From positions 33,550,554-33,614,553 of the forward strand of contig OX638130.1 in NCBI GenBank assembly GCA_951804985.1: a stretch of DNA of 64,000 nt, read 5' to 3'. The first letter of the stretch is position 1; every line of letters begins with the position of its first letter. The notes beneath the pieces were generated by a model. That model was not told the DNA's origin and ran no database searches. It saw only the letters and a list, made by a program, of their open reading frames with translations. This DNA is from Dryomyza anilis. Its lineage: Eukaryota > Arthropoda > Insecta > Diptera > Dryomyzidae. The position numbers and the translations under genes are program-made. Shown here one piece after another: positions 45,360 to 56,480 of the stretch.

Positions 45360-46735
45360 GCTATTTGTAATTGTTTATGTCCTCTGCTGCAATTGCACAT
45401 TTGTTTTATCGTCTTTTTCCCTTCCCCATCTTACTCCACGCTTAATGCGTGCGTAGCTAAGACTGCAAGAGTGCGTAACGAAGACAGTGGTAAAGGCCTA
45501 ACACTTATCACTGTTTAGCTTACGCTCTAGCTGTTTGTCTCAACTGCCGCCCACTATTATTATGTTTGTTTGTTTTGAACTCGCCCAGTAGAAAAAATTT
45601 CGCAAAACTTTCGCATAGATTTTTGCAACATTCGTGGGCTGAGGACGAATTTCTTTTCTGTATATGCGTATGTGTCCGTCAATAGGCAACAAATAATGGC
45701 ATTAGGTGAGACCCAGGATAGTGAGGGTGCAGATTCACTGGATTTTCACATACCTGGTTATCAGCGATTAATATACCATGCGATCAATGCAAACAAATTC
45801 TAGACCTTTTGCTGACTTCTCATAATGAAAAGTTTGATGTAAAAGTCCTTTCACCTCTTGGTAATTCCGACTACTGTGCTGTTTCCGCTGTTTTTTTCGT
45901 ATTCTAGTTTACGCGCCTCTTCGACTAAGGCCCCGAAGAGGACTGTATGGCTTTACGAAAAAGCAAATTGGGTAGCGTTAAATATTGATACTACTAATGG
46001 TACTAATAGACTTCGCATACAAGATAGAAATCACTGTAATGCCGTGATCTTGCACGAAAAGTTTCTTCACGAAGAAAACGAGCGCAAAAAGGTGCTATTC
46101 TACCATAGAGGTAGTCAAAATTTCTGGTCATTCGTAAAAAGGGTGAACAATCAGACGACATTGTCTACTCCAACTCCTTTTATGAATGGCCAGACCTTCA
46201 CTGACCCGGTCGATAAAGCTAATCTCTTGGCAGAATTATTTGTAATTAATTCTACGCTCCCAGATACCAATCAACCATTGCCCGATGTCGACATTAATAT
46301 TAACAAAGCCTCTGGGCCAGATTGCATATCTGCCCATGTGTTGAAGAAGTGCAATAATGATCTTAAAACAATCTCCGAGTGGCGTCTTGCTAATAGAGTT
46401 GATTTTAATGCAAGCAAGACCCAATGTTGTCTGTTATCCTACGAAATTCGCCCCACCCACCCCTCAATATGGGCTTTGTGGATATAGCACAATCAGCTGC
46501 TCTTGACGTTCTGGGTATATCACTTCAATGTGACCTCCGATGGAATGATCACTTATTTGATGTGTCGAAAGAAGCGGCCAAGTGCCTCGGTTTTTTAAAG
46601 CGGTGTAAGACATACTTCACTCCTGCTGACTTACGCACTATATTTAGGCTACACTACCTATATTCGGCCGAAGATGGAATACAATTCGCACATTTGGGCA
46701 GGGGCCTCAAAATTCTCCTTGAACTTCCTATATAT
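45360..46735 (+). mobile_element. Deleted non-LTR retrotransposon, copy B
   Basis: Same family as 19570-21200: the 5' block with ACTGCAAGAGTGCGTAACG, then VKVLSPLGNSDYCAVSA-like endonuclease residues (about 45840-45890, another frame), a linker absent from copy A (YEKANWVALNIDTTNGTNRL, LFYHRGSQNFWSFVKRVNNQ), then FMNGQTFTDPVDKANLLAEL, NINKASGPDCISAHVLKKC and, after a deletion, NRVDFNASKTQCCLLS and DVLGISLQCDLRWNDHLFDV. Endonuclease and RT palm are partly lost. The 3' end abuts a gypsy LTR. Confidence 0.75.
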
Positions 46736-46744
46736 ATATATTTA

Positions 46745-47191
46745 AAAAAATTCAGTCTACGGAAAACTGTTCTACAAGTTCGTATCTCTGGATTGTGTAT
46801 GTAATATAAACACTTATGTTTGGTTTAAACTATAACAAATACGTTTGGTATAAATTATAACAAATAACATTATTAATTCACGTTAATAAACAACTTTACT
46901 AATAACAAATTTTAACAACTGTGTATGTCCATAATTTAACTTGACATTTATCACACTAGATGCACTCCACCACTTTACAATCACTACTGAAGTGCTGTGC
47001 CTCAGATGCGCCGGCTTTATATACTGCAGGCATCAGTTCGACACGTTCCGACAAGCTTCGACTTGTTTCGAGAACCTTCTACTCGTTTCGTGAATGACGC
47101 ATGCTATTGGCATTGGCGCTAAATTGTCTTGCGTCTCATTTATAATTGTTGATTGCTTGCACAGTGGAGCAAATTACCTCTTTTCGTAACA
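46745..47191 (-). repeat. LTR, TGTTACG gypsy family (3' LTR)
   Basis: On the minus strand starts TGTTACGAAAAGAGGTAATT at 47191 and runs to the AGTTTTCCGTAGACTGAATT region at about 46750, where it stops before the final bases. GGAGGGCAG (47192-47200, minus) is its polypurine tract. Confidence 0.85.
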
Positions 47192-48062
47192 CTGCCCTCC
47201 ACCTAAATCTCTAAATGTACGTTCTCAAAGTGTTCCTACGTTGTATTGATTCATATTACCGCAATTCCCTACGGGTGTACTTTTTGCAGATACACATTGC
47301 TTACATCTGTGAATCCAATAGGCGACTGACTTCTGATATCCGACCCAATAGAAATGTTTCCTGACTTCTTCAATCGTTTTATTTATGCTCAAGTGAACTC
47401 CATTGGATCAATCATGATATTTCAGTACTATAGCCTTTATTTTAGACTTGGGAACAACAATAAATTTTCGTGCAGAAATGCCATTTAAGGGTACAAACAA
47501 CCATTTTGTAGCTTCAAGCTTTGCCACTGCACCCAGTAAGCCTTGCTTATTGGACTGTTGGATGCTATCTCTTTCAAAATTGGCTTTCTTTGTTGTTCCT
47601 TTAACGTCCTAATTTTTGCGATGTCGGTGTCCTTCTTTTGATTATTTCGTGTTTGCTCTTGACTCCATTGACCATCTGCCACGACACCCAGTGAACGAAT
47701 GTGAATTATGTTCGATGGTTCTTTCTTTCAAGCACTATCCGGATTCCATTGTACATACTCGTGCCGACACAGTGCCTGAATTTCCCCGATGGCACCTGGT
47801 GTTATTTTGGCCATCCTCACGTATCTGTTCTGGTATGTATCCCTTAGGTAGTTGCACAATTACACATTTACGTTTTTCACGACATTCGCGTGCCACACGC
47901 CCATATTTTCCACAATTGTAGCATTTACCTTTCAATTGGGTGTTTCCGTTGGCAGCATCATGTTCGGATTTAACGCTGGCTTTACACGCTCTACTTACTC
48001 CTTGGCATAAATTTTCTTTTTATTTTATTACGTACTCATTTAAATTCATAACTTAAAAATAT
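47192..48062 (-). pseudogene. Gypsy gag zinc knuckle fused to integrase zinc domain
   Basis: In minus-strand order: gag KCYNCGKYGRVARECREKRK (47870-47930), IVQLPKGYIPEQIREDG and SGTVSARVC, then QWSQEQTRNNQKKDTDIAKI (the RNase H-integrase linker, about 47590-47680), AYWVQWQSLKLQNGCLY, the integrase zinc domain (HLSINKTIEEVRKHFYWVGY, then HRCKQC, about 47290-47400), and MNQYNVGTL just before the polypurine tract. Protease, RT, RNase H and the integrase catalytic core are missing. Confidence 0.75.
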
Positions 48063-48357
48063 TGTTACGAAAATTCTGTCTACGGAAAACTGATCTACAT
48101 GTTCGTATCTCTAGATTGTGTACAAAATAAAAACACTCTTATGTTTCGTTTAAATTATAACAAATAACTTTATTAATTCACTTTAATAAACAACTTTACT
48201 AATTAAAAATTCTAACTGAATGTCCACTTGACATTCTGCTGAATGTCCACTATTTAACTTGATATTGTTCTCACACGAGATGCGCTCCACCACTTTACAA
48301 TCACTACTGAAGTGCTGTGCCTCAGATGCGTCGGCTTTATATACTGCAGGCATCAGT
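48063..48357 (-). repeat. LTR, TGTTACG gypsy family (5' LTR, truncated)
   Basis: Begins, as read on the plus strand, TGTTACGAAAATTCTGTC (the LTR end on the minus strand) and breaks off at about 48357 within the GGCATCAGT region, about 245 bp short of a full LTR. Confidence 0.8.
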
Positions 48358-48676
48358 AACTTAAAATTGTGTTGTTTCACCATACCATACGTATTGGTGT
48401 TAAATATATACGGAATGTAGTTAAAATAAATGAAGATGTAGTAATGTATTTAAATATTGTGGACGTATTAAAAAAGAGAAAATGTAGTTATTTTCATTAC
48501 AAATGTATAAAAAATTGTATATAAATGCAGTAAAATTATGTACTTAATTGCATACAAAATAACTATATCAATGAAGTAAAAACGAATACATTTGTGTATG
48601 GACGTAAATCAAATACGTATGTATTTATTTTAAAGACATTTTCCTTCCTTTTAATACAGTTTTTTTTGTATATATA
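48358..48676. other. No gene seen
   Basis: AT-rich DNA. Confidence 0.4.
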
Positions 48677-49514
48677 CACTAAGAAAACAAGACGTTTATG
48701 AAAGTCTTGCTGTAACTATACTTTTAAATTTACGCCTTGTATCAAATATTGAAACATCCGATAAGTTTCAATAAAGTTGCAGCAAATCTATTAATATATT
48801 TCAAATATGACATATATGCAGATAGTTACGAGATGTTTGCCACAACAGCAATGGAAATTGAGATATTTACAGTTGACTGATAGCAAACATTCTGAGTTCT
48901 TGGACATTTGCAGCAAAACTTTTGAGGTATTTGACATTTGACTACTATAAAAAAGGAAAATGCCGTACTTTCTTCTTACGTTCGATTTATAAAATGGTGC
49001 AAAAAAGTGTCAACTCAAATATGACATTTTAATGGTAAAAGTGAAAATAAAATTTCCTGGGATTGAAATTATCAACACGTGATGGAAAATTATATCTTTT
49101 CAAAGTTTACTTTGATGACAGCATTGCCAGACGAACTTGGTTTTTCCGCGAAGATGTCTCAAGTCGTTATACAATTGTACCTTCAAGGGATTTATAAAGA
49201 CGGTGGCGATGTATAAACAGGATACTGTTTTAATTCTAGTATTAATAAAAATACATTAGATTAATTTTATTTTAATTCAATAAAAATTACTCCGCGAATT
49301 CTAATGAAGTATCTTTTCGAAATATTCCGCGACTATCTTCATATTTTATGGTTGCTATAAATAATCGTAAATTTGAATGATGGTTGCCAGCAATATTTAT
49401 CGTATTTATCGGATATTTGAGAGATGGTTGTCTCAAAGACGATCTGAATAATTTGTAAATATGTTGATATTTAGGGCTGTGATATTTCTGGTAATCATCC
49501 TTGTTTTCTTAGTG
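48677..49514. mobile_element. MITE with CACTAAGAAAACA ends, copy 2
   Basis: TA at 48675-48676 and 49515-49516; ends CACTAAGAAAACAAG and CTTGTTTTCTTAGTG. 838 bp. Opposite in orientation to the copy at 36999-37862. Confidence 0.8.
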
Positions 49515-50504
49515 TACTAGCTGGACATGGGCACAGCTTCACCGGTGCGAAGTTTTTGTATATATTTTTTTGATTTGATTTATATATTAGTACAATAAGA
49601 AGTGATTATTTTACAGTTCAACAAAATTAAAATTACGTAGATAATCAAAAGGTCAGTTTATAAAAAGGTAAAAATTTAAAAATAATGCAAAAATTGTACT
49701 TATAATTTAACATTTTTAAAGAGAAATTAGATGTGTTGTTACTTATAAATAGTAGATTTAAGATGTTAATAGATTATTGTTCTGAAAAATGTATTAGTAT
49801 ATAATACATAAATCTACATGTTCTGTTTATATTTTAAATATTAAGTGGTAATGAATTCCAGAGTTGAATTGAGTTAATAAAAATAGTATTTGCGATTGTA
49901 GATAGTTAAATTTTGGCAAAATTTAATTGAGGCATCTATTTGAAACGCAAAGACGTAGCTTATCAGAAATATATGTTGGCATTTTGGAATATAATAACTT
50001 TTGCAGAAATATTCAGTTTCTTATATCCAGATAGTTTGTAATGCTACAAACTAAAATGTCCTTACTTACATCTTCGACATGTGATACAGTCTCAAGGAGA
50101 AAACATATCTTACTTACGTCTTACGTCACATTATTAAAATCTCACCTTAGGAGGTCAGGAGTAATAGCATTTGTACGGGACATGCCACTCCCCTTTGTCC
50201 AATCTATCCATAGTGGCTATATAAAGGAATCCTCATTATTAATATACAATTCCCATTGGTGGTGCACTTAATGCATTCTCATACCATACACAAATTTCGA
50301 TTTTTCCGATGTTCTGGTTTTTCCTTGTGAGTTTTCCGAATTCACAGTATTGAGACTTATAAAACAAAAAAGAATCATCTAAATCAGTCGATCCGTTCTC
50401 ATGTTTTTGCAAGACTAATGTACGGCAATTAATTTTTATATACATAGATATGTATATACATTTCATTATGTTTTTACGTAAAAATAAAAAATATTTATAT
50501 TTTT
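49515..50504. other. No gene seen
   Basis: AT-rich. Small open frames at 50041-50271 and on the minus strand have no recognised content. Confidence 0.4.
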
Positions 50505-50720
50505 ATTGCGTTTTTTGGCTTGTTTGTGGAACCGGAACTAGAACCGTTACTGGGAACCGGAACTGGAATCGTTATTTTATTTTTTATAGAACCGGAACTG
50601 AAACCGAAATAAAAAATAATTTAAGAACCGGAACCGGTACCGGAACCATTTTTTTATTTTTTTTATAGAACCTGAACTGGAACCGCAGAGAATAGAATTT
50701 CGGTTCCTAGCTCTGATATA
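50505..50720. repeat. AACCGGAACC repeat block, probable hAT end
   Basis: Repeated GAACCGGAACTG/GGAACCGG units, ending CGGTTCCTAGCTCTG at about 50715. On the minus strand this is CAGAGCTAGGAACCG, a typical hAT-style terminus. The partner end was not found. Confidence 0.5.
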
Positions 50721-50734
50721 TATATATATTAGTC

Positions 50735-50790
50735 CCGAAAAACTGATCCGGGGATCATTGTTAAATCCCGGGATTTTCGGGATTACAAAA
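50735..50790. repeat. CCCGGGATT-type hAT fragment
   Basis: TTAGTCCCGAAAAACTGATC and AAATCCCGGGATTTTCGGGA resemble the longer fragments at 60242 and 63603. Confidence 0.45.
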
Positions 50791-50919
50791 AATACTAGTT
50801 AATCAATTTTTTAGAGTTTATTTCAAATTCTGTCAATTTTTTTAAACACATTTCGTGAACAAGTAAATCTAACATTTAATGGACTGTAATATTAAAACAA
50901 TAAAGGCCTCTTTATGTAA

Positions 50920-51669
50920 AGGGTGGCGCATCGGAGGCGCTACAAAAGGTTTTTAAATAAAACAAAAACGGTTTTGGATATCAATGAAATTCTTTATTCC
51001 TGTAAAAGTACGATCGATGCCATTATGTATGGAACTCGATTTCTTTTGCATGGCCACCACGGAAGCGCTTGCAGAAATCCAGACGCTGAACCCAATTTTC
51101 GACGGTTTTCAAGCATAAATCGGCCATACTACTGCAATTTCACTTTCGATATTCGTACGAAGTTCATCAATCGTCGCTGGCTTGTTGGCATAGACCATAG
51201 ACTTGACGTAGCCCCACAGGAAATAGTCTAACGGCGTCAAATCGCACGACCGAGGCGGCCAATCGACTGGACCATTTCGTGAGATAACACGTTCTCCAAA
51301 CTTGGTTTCCAATAAATTGATTGTGGCATTCGCTGTGTGGCTTGTGGCGCCGTCCTGTTGGAACCACATGTCCTCCAAGTCAATATCATCCAATTGGGGC
51401 CAAAAATATTCGGTTATCATTGAACGGTAGCGATTCCCCTTCACAGTAACGTGCCGGTCTTTATCATCACGGAAGAAGTACGGCCCAGCCCAATTCACGA
51501 ACATACGACGCTTCTGGTGGTCAAGCGGCTTCAGTGGCATGAAATGGCAAACCTTACTGAAGAGAAATGTCAAAAGAGCGGCAAGAAATATGGCGTCGTT
51601 TGCTGTCCCTGTCGCTTTTGTAGCGTCCCTTTTGAAAAACCCTTTATTGCGTACGAATGAATGATGCAA
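50920..51669 (-). pseudogene. Mariner transposase (DD41D-like), N-terminally damaged
   Basis: Minus-strand frame 51669-51109 with GPYFFRDDKDRHVTVKGNRY, MITEYFWPQL, MWFQQDGATSHTANATINLL (second catalytic Asp) and PPRSCDLTPLDYFLWGYVKS (third Asp). Counting from QQD to PLD gives 41 residues between them, the spacing of rosa-type mariners. The first catalytic Asp (the D.AHF motif) and the helix-turn-helix DNA-binding half are missing; residues 1-50 do not align with mariner. After a frameshift at 51109 the C-terminus continues to about 51040. No terminal repeats found. Confidence 0.85.
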
Positions 51670-52052
51670 AAATGACGTCGATAGTAATGAATTACGTCAC
51701 TTTCTACTAATAGTCATTCGTGTCGAAATACAGAAAGTCTCATTTTAAACTAACTTTTATTTTGAAGACAGTCAAAAGATTTACTATCAACTTTGTTACC
51801 GAATTAAATCCGGGCTTCGGATAGCGTTAAAACTGGAACCGTTATCTATGAACGTAACATTTATTAAAAAAAGTATTTTTTGGTGATATTTTTGATGATA
51901 AGTATGATTTGATGATATTCTGGAATTTATATAATGCGAATTTTGTATTTTGGATACTATACCCAGTCTCAAAAGAAATTTGTTTGAAATAATGAGTTAT
52001 GTTTGAGGCTTATGCATTATTTTTGTTTATCATTGCAACAGCATTATGATTA
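51670..52052. other. No gene seen
   Basis: AT-rich DNA upstream of the mariner fragment; no transposase N-terminus recognised. Confidence 0.4.
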
Positions 52053-52241
52053 CACACAAAAAATGCAGTAAAATTACTGTATTCTGTGTAGTTATCTTAA
52101 TATAATGCAGTACTAGTTATTTTTACTGCATTTTTAGTAATTTTTTACAGTTTTACTACTTTTTTATTAAATTATTCAAATACTACTATCTAAGTAAATT
52201 GTAGTATTTAGTTACTTTGAGTAGTTATTTTCATCCCTGTG
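52053..52241. mobile_element. 189-bp MITE-like element with TA flanks
   Basis: TA at 52051-52052 and 52242-52243; ends CACACAAAAAATGCAG and the loose inverse TTTTCATCCCTGTG. Interior made of repeated GTAGT/ACTAC motifs. Confidence 0.45.
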
Positions 52242-52343
52242 TACTGTTTCAACTTAAACATTAAAATTTCCCACCATTTTGTCTAATTATTTCTGCAGGC
52301 ACACCGAGTAGAGTAAGTTAGTTCTTAATAATTATTAATATAT

Positions 52344-52883
52344 TGTTACGAAAATTCAGTCTACGGAAAACTGCTCCACGAGTTCGTATCGTTGGATTTT
52401 GTACAAAATAAAAACACACTTATATATGGTTTTACTAGTATTATTTCAACAAGTTTTAATTAACTTTATTTATTTAAATAAAAACTTAAATAATAATCAC
52501 TTATATCAACTGATGAATTTACACAAATTACGTTAATAATGTTCACTCACGAATGCACTAGTTCACCAACAAATCACAACTAATGTGCTGTGCCTCAGAT
52601 GCGGCGGCCTTATATACTGCAGGCATCAGTTCGGCACGTTTCGACAAGCTTCGACTTGTTTCGAGAACCTTCTTCTCGTTTCGAGAATGACGCATGCTAT
52701 TGGCATCCCATTCGCACTCATGTGTTAGTCCTGATCTTCCATCTCTTTCTCGCACATTGCATAGTGCGCTGAATGATCTTTCGTTTCTTTCTAACACATT
52801 ACTTAGTGTGCTGAATTGTCTTGCGTCTCATTTATTATTGTTGATTGCTTGCACAGTGGAGTAAATTACCTCTTTTCGTAACA
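52344..52883 (-). repeat. 3' LTR, TGTTACG gypsy family, complete
   Basis: 540 bp, TGTTACGAAAATTCAG at the left and CTTTTCGTAACA at the right, so the ends are inverted repeats of about 10 bp. It has no obvious truncation. GGAGGGCAG (52884-52892, minus) is the polypurine tract. Confidence 0.88.
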
Positions 52884-52892
52884 CTGCCCTCC

Positions 52893-53337
52893 ACCTAAAT
52901 CTGTTCCTCCCGAACAGATGTAAATCCTCTCTCTCTCTATACGGAGCCAACCTCTCTAATTGTACTACTTTCATATTTCGTCTAACGCCTGCAGTATTCT
53001 TTGGTTATAGAGCAAAACAAGTTCTTCTTCCGTAAATCCCTCTGAATTTGTGCGCAAGTCGTATCTGGCCTTTATCTTATCACTCGCAAATTGTGTACGC
53101 TGCCCTACAAATTGATGCACTTCGTTCATTTCTTTATTTTTCTGGAAACATAATTGTGTACAAGAACCCCAGCTGAAAGACTCGCACCAAACTTTAAATC
53201 CACATTTAATCTTAAGTCTGTTCCAAAAATAATTTTTTCAGGCGAAGCAATTGTGGTAAGAGCAATTGTGTGGAAGCAATTCGATAAGCCATGAGAAACA
53301 GTGGTGTGTGTGTATCTCAATCTCTTTGATTTTTATC
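52893..53337 (-). pseudogene. Gypsy integrase, C-terminal part
   Basis: Minus strand: ASPEKIIFGTDLRLNVDLKF (about 53160-53240), MNEVHQFVGQRTQFASDKIK, ARYDLRTNSEGFTEEELV, then MKVVQLERLAPYRERE near 52930. This is the segment after the catalytic Glu. It continues from 55413 and beyond once the fold-back insertion is removed. The GAPDH-like HWEGPY block seen at 18.15 kb is deleted here. Confidence 0.8.
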
Positions 53338-54087
53338 AACCCACGCCTAGCCTGAAACACTTTAAACTCAAAAGTCGTGGGAGAACGTAAATGTTTTAAG
53401 AATATGTTTCGGACATCTCCCCCGAATATTTTAAGACTAAAATAAAAAAATGGTAGGCAGGTTTTTAAAAATATCGCGGTTTAAATTTTTTTGTGCGGTT
53501 TTTTGAAAATATTTTTTTGAAAATAACTTTTTTATTTTTTGCTCAAACTATTAACTTTAGCCACTAAAATAACCCATAAAAATTTCACATAATGTCCACC
53601 GTTATGGGTTATAATTAGTGTTAACAAGTGCGAAAATATAGGTTTTTTTCAAAAATAGTCCTTTTTTTAATATTATATCCTTAAATACTATTAAATAGTC
53701 TATACGCGGATTAACGTGCATAAATGTATGTACCAAACAAACTAAACCCCAGTTCGCTATCTTTAACAGTTGAGAAGATATTTCAAATCAAAGTCAAATT
53801 TTCTTGAAAATTTGGTTGAAAAAACGTTCAACTTTTAGTAAACCATAAATAATTAAATTTTAACTAATCAATTTGCAAATTTGAGCAACATATCATAAAA
53901 GTAGACTTTATTAGCTACAAGCTGGAATAAACCTTTTACTTACTGTTGTGAATATTTCAAAAGATATTGTGATAAAAATCGGAAAATATAGTGTATATTT
54001 TTAATTTTTTTATTTCAAAATATGTAATAATTAAGAGGTAAAATCACAATATCTTTGGAAATGTCCACTACAAGAGTTCTTTTTTTT

Positions 54088-54754
54088 ATACCCTACACTA
54101 AGAGTGAAAGGGTATATTCAGTTTGGTACGCCGTTTGTAACACCCAGAAGAAAGCATCTCCGGTATGGAAAAGTATATATATTCTTGATCAGCATGACCT
54201 CCTGAGTCGATTTAGCGATGTCCGTCTGTCCGTCTGTCTGTCCGTCTGTCTGTCTGTCCGTCTGTCTGTCCGTCTGTCTGTCTGTTGAAATCCCTAAGAC
54301 TTTTAAAATTGAAGAGCTAGATAAATGAAACTTATAACTTAGATTACTAATATACCTACGCTGTATGTGCGAAAAAATTGGCGAGATCGGTCCATGGTGA
54401 CCTATGATCCGACCACTTATGTTCAAATACCACATATAAAATGTATATATAAAGATCAATTTTTATGTATACGTGCTTAGGTAAACTTTGTTGGTCAAAT
54501 ATATATTGACATCATGCTCAAATACATGATAATAATGTTTTCCGGCGAAAAGACTTGTGGTTCACAAAAAAAAAAATCGAAATTCGGTACACCTACCCAT
54601 TTGTAAATATGGGTATCAAATGAATGGAAATTCTTCAGCGATTGAATGTTTGTAGTTATTTTCAGGATTCGTATACCCTGGTGACCTATATATCACTTTG
54701 AATGGTAACCACACATATGTGTAGGGTATTTATAGTCGGCTTAGACCGACTATA
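54088..54754 (+). mobile_element. mini-me-like element in fold-back centre
   Basis: Starts TATACCCTACAC, then a conserved block (GTACGCCGTTTGTAACACCC) and a GTCTGTCCGTCTGTC array (about 54223-54285). Ends with GTAGGGTA and the hairpin GTCGGCTTAGACCGAC. A conserved core plus GTCY array matches published mini-me elements of Diptera. Confidence 0.65.
54223..54285 (+). repeat. (GTCT/GTCC)n microsatellite
   Basis: About 15 tetranucleotide units of GTCY. Confidence 0.9.
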
Positions 54755-55412
54755 ATTTTGATAATCCTAACTATCATAATTACACCTACTTTAAAATTTC
54801 CCATGTGATCTAACCTTCCCAACTGGTTATTTAATAATGTAGCTAATATAGTTCTACTTTTAGGAAATGTTAAATGTTATATAAAATTCAATTATGTATG
54901 GTTTACTAAAAATTGAACGTTTTTTGACCAAATTTTCAAGAAAATTTGACTTTGATTTGGAATATCTTCTCAACTATTAAAGATAGTGGATTGGGGTTTA
55001 GTTTGTCTGGTACATACATGTATGCATGTTAATCCGCGTATAGACTAATTAATAGTATTTAAGGATATAATGCTCAAAAAAGGACTATTTTTGAAAAAAA
55101 CCTATATTTTCGCACTTGTTACCACTAATTATGACCCATAACGGTGGACAAGTTATGTGAAATTGTTATGGGTTATTTTAGTGGCAAAGTTAATAGTTTG
55201 AACAAAAAAAAAGAAAAAAGTTATTTTCAAAAAATTTTTTTCAAAAAACCGCACAAAAATAAATTGAAACCGGGATATTTCAAAAAACCTTCCCACGATT
55301 TTTTTTATTTTAGCCTTAAAATACTCGAAGGAGATGTCCGAAACATATTTTTAAAACATTCTAGTTCTCCCACGACTTTTGAGTTGAAAGTGTTTCAGGA
55401 TAGGCGTGAACC

Positions 55413-56000
55413 ACTTTTATGAGATACTCTTCCAAAGTCCGATTGAATCTCTCCACCATGCCATCAGATTGCGGGTGCAATGTCGTTGTTCCTGTTTTGT
55501 GTATGTTGAGGACTTTGCATACTTCCTTAAATACTGCAACGGTACTACAAAATGGCTTACCCAGTTGTTAACTAATGCATCCGCAGCTGTTGTGGCTTCC
55601 TGATTCGGCATGGAATACACTTCAGGCCACTTGCTGAAGTAGTCGATGACGACAAGCACATACTTATTACCCGCATAACTGATTGGAAACGGCCCGGCGA
55701 CATCCATGGCAATACGCTCGAATGGTGCTCCCACGTTGTACTGATGCATACTACCGACTCCTGTTGGTCTTTCTGTTGGTCTTTCTGTTGGTCTTTTTGC
55801 TGGTACAAATTGCGGGCAACTGCGAATCCAATCGGCGACTGACTCTTGGCATCCAACCCAATAAAAACTTTTCTTTACTTTTTCTACCGTTTTATTTATA
55901 CCTTAATGACCTCCACTAGATCCACCATGGTATTCCGCTAACATCTCTTTTACTTTTAACTTGGGAACAAGAATCAAACTTAAAGCGGAGGTGCCATCTT
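55413..56000 (-). pseudogene. Gypsy integrase zinc domain and catalytic core
   Basis: Zinc domain at about 55800-55960 (SFYWVGCQESVADWIRSC); the second Cys of the expected CxxC reads Phe, and a stop lies just before it. The core at 55749-55572 reads MHQYNVGAPFERIAMDVAGP (first catalytic Asp), VLVVIDYFSKWPEVYSMP and ALVNNWVSHF; after a frameshift, GMVERFNRTL-type sequence appears as its damaged equivalent near 55450. A three-copy GACCAACAGAAA repeat (about 55758-55797, minus) lengthens the link between zinc domain and core. Confidence 0.82.
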
Positions 56001-56480
56001 CACTTTCCCATACACGATATAAGCAACCATCTTGTAGCTTTAGCTCTGCCTCTGTACCTAGTAAGCCTTAGTTATTGGGCTGTCGGCAGCTATCTCTTCC
56101 CATGATGGTTTTCTTTGCTGTTCCTTGAATTATGATTTTTGTGAGATCGATATCACTCTTTTGATCTATTTTAATTTGTTCCGGAGTAGATTTTTCATCG
56201 GGTAAAACATTCAGAAATCGATTGTCAAGTATATCTGCTTTTCCTCCAGCTCTTAAGCAATGTCTGCATTCCACTTTACACGGTCACCGTGACATAGCTT
56301 CTGCATTTCCGTGAAATCGTAGCTCTGTAATCGTTCTATCCAACGCGCAATTTGGCCTTCTGGGTCTTTGAACTGAAGTAACCATCTCAGTGCTGCGTGA
56401 TCGGTTCTCAAGTGAAATTGTTGTCCGTACAGATACAGATGGAAATTTGTCACACTTTAAATTACAGCAAGAAGCTCCCT
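56001..56480 (-). pseudogene. Gypsy RNase H and linker
   Basis: Minus-strand FHLYLYGQQFHLRTDHAALR and WLLQFKDPEGQIARWIERLQ (56453-56320) are the C-terminal half of RNase H, followed by VKWNADIA, the altered NADALSR end. The linker then has CRHCLRAGGKADI and LKLQDGCLYRVWE (about 56000-56270), with stops. Confidence 0.82.

Larger units (their letters stand above)
46745..48357 (-). mobile_element. Short two-LTR gypsy derivative
   Basis: Minus-strand non-autonomous element of the TGTTACG gypsy family: LTRs at 46745-47191 and 48063-48357 around only 871 bp. Both LTRs are damaged at their outer ends. Confidence 0.75.
53342..55408. mobile_element. Fold-back (long inverted repeat) element in gypsy integrase
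   Basis: Starts CACGCCTAGCCTGAAACACT and ends with the near-complement TAGGCGTG. A 4-bp target duplication AACC lies at 53338-53341 and 55409-55412. Arms of roughly 550 bp match in inverse orientation (for example GTCGTGGGAGAAC at 53377 and its complement at 55360; CAAAGTCAAATTTTCTTGAA at about 53790 and its complement at about 54930). The centre holds a mini-me-like repeat. No transposase gene. Confidence 0.85.
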
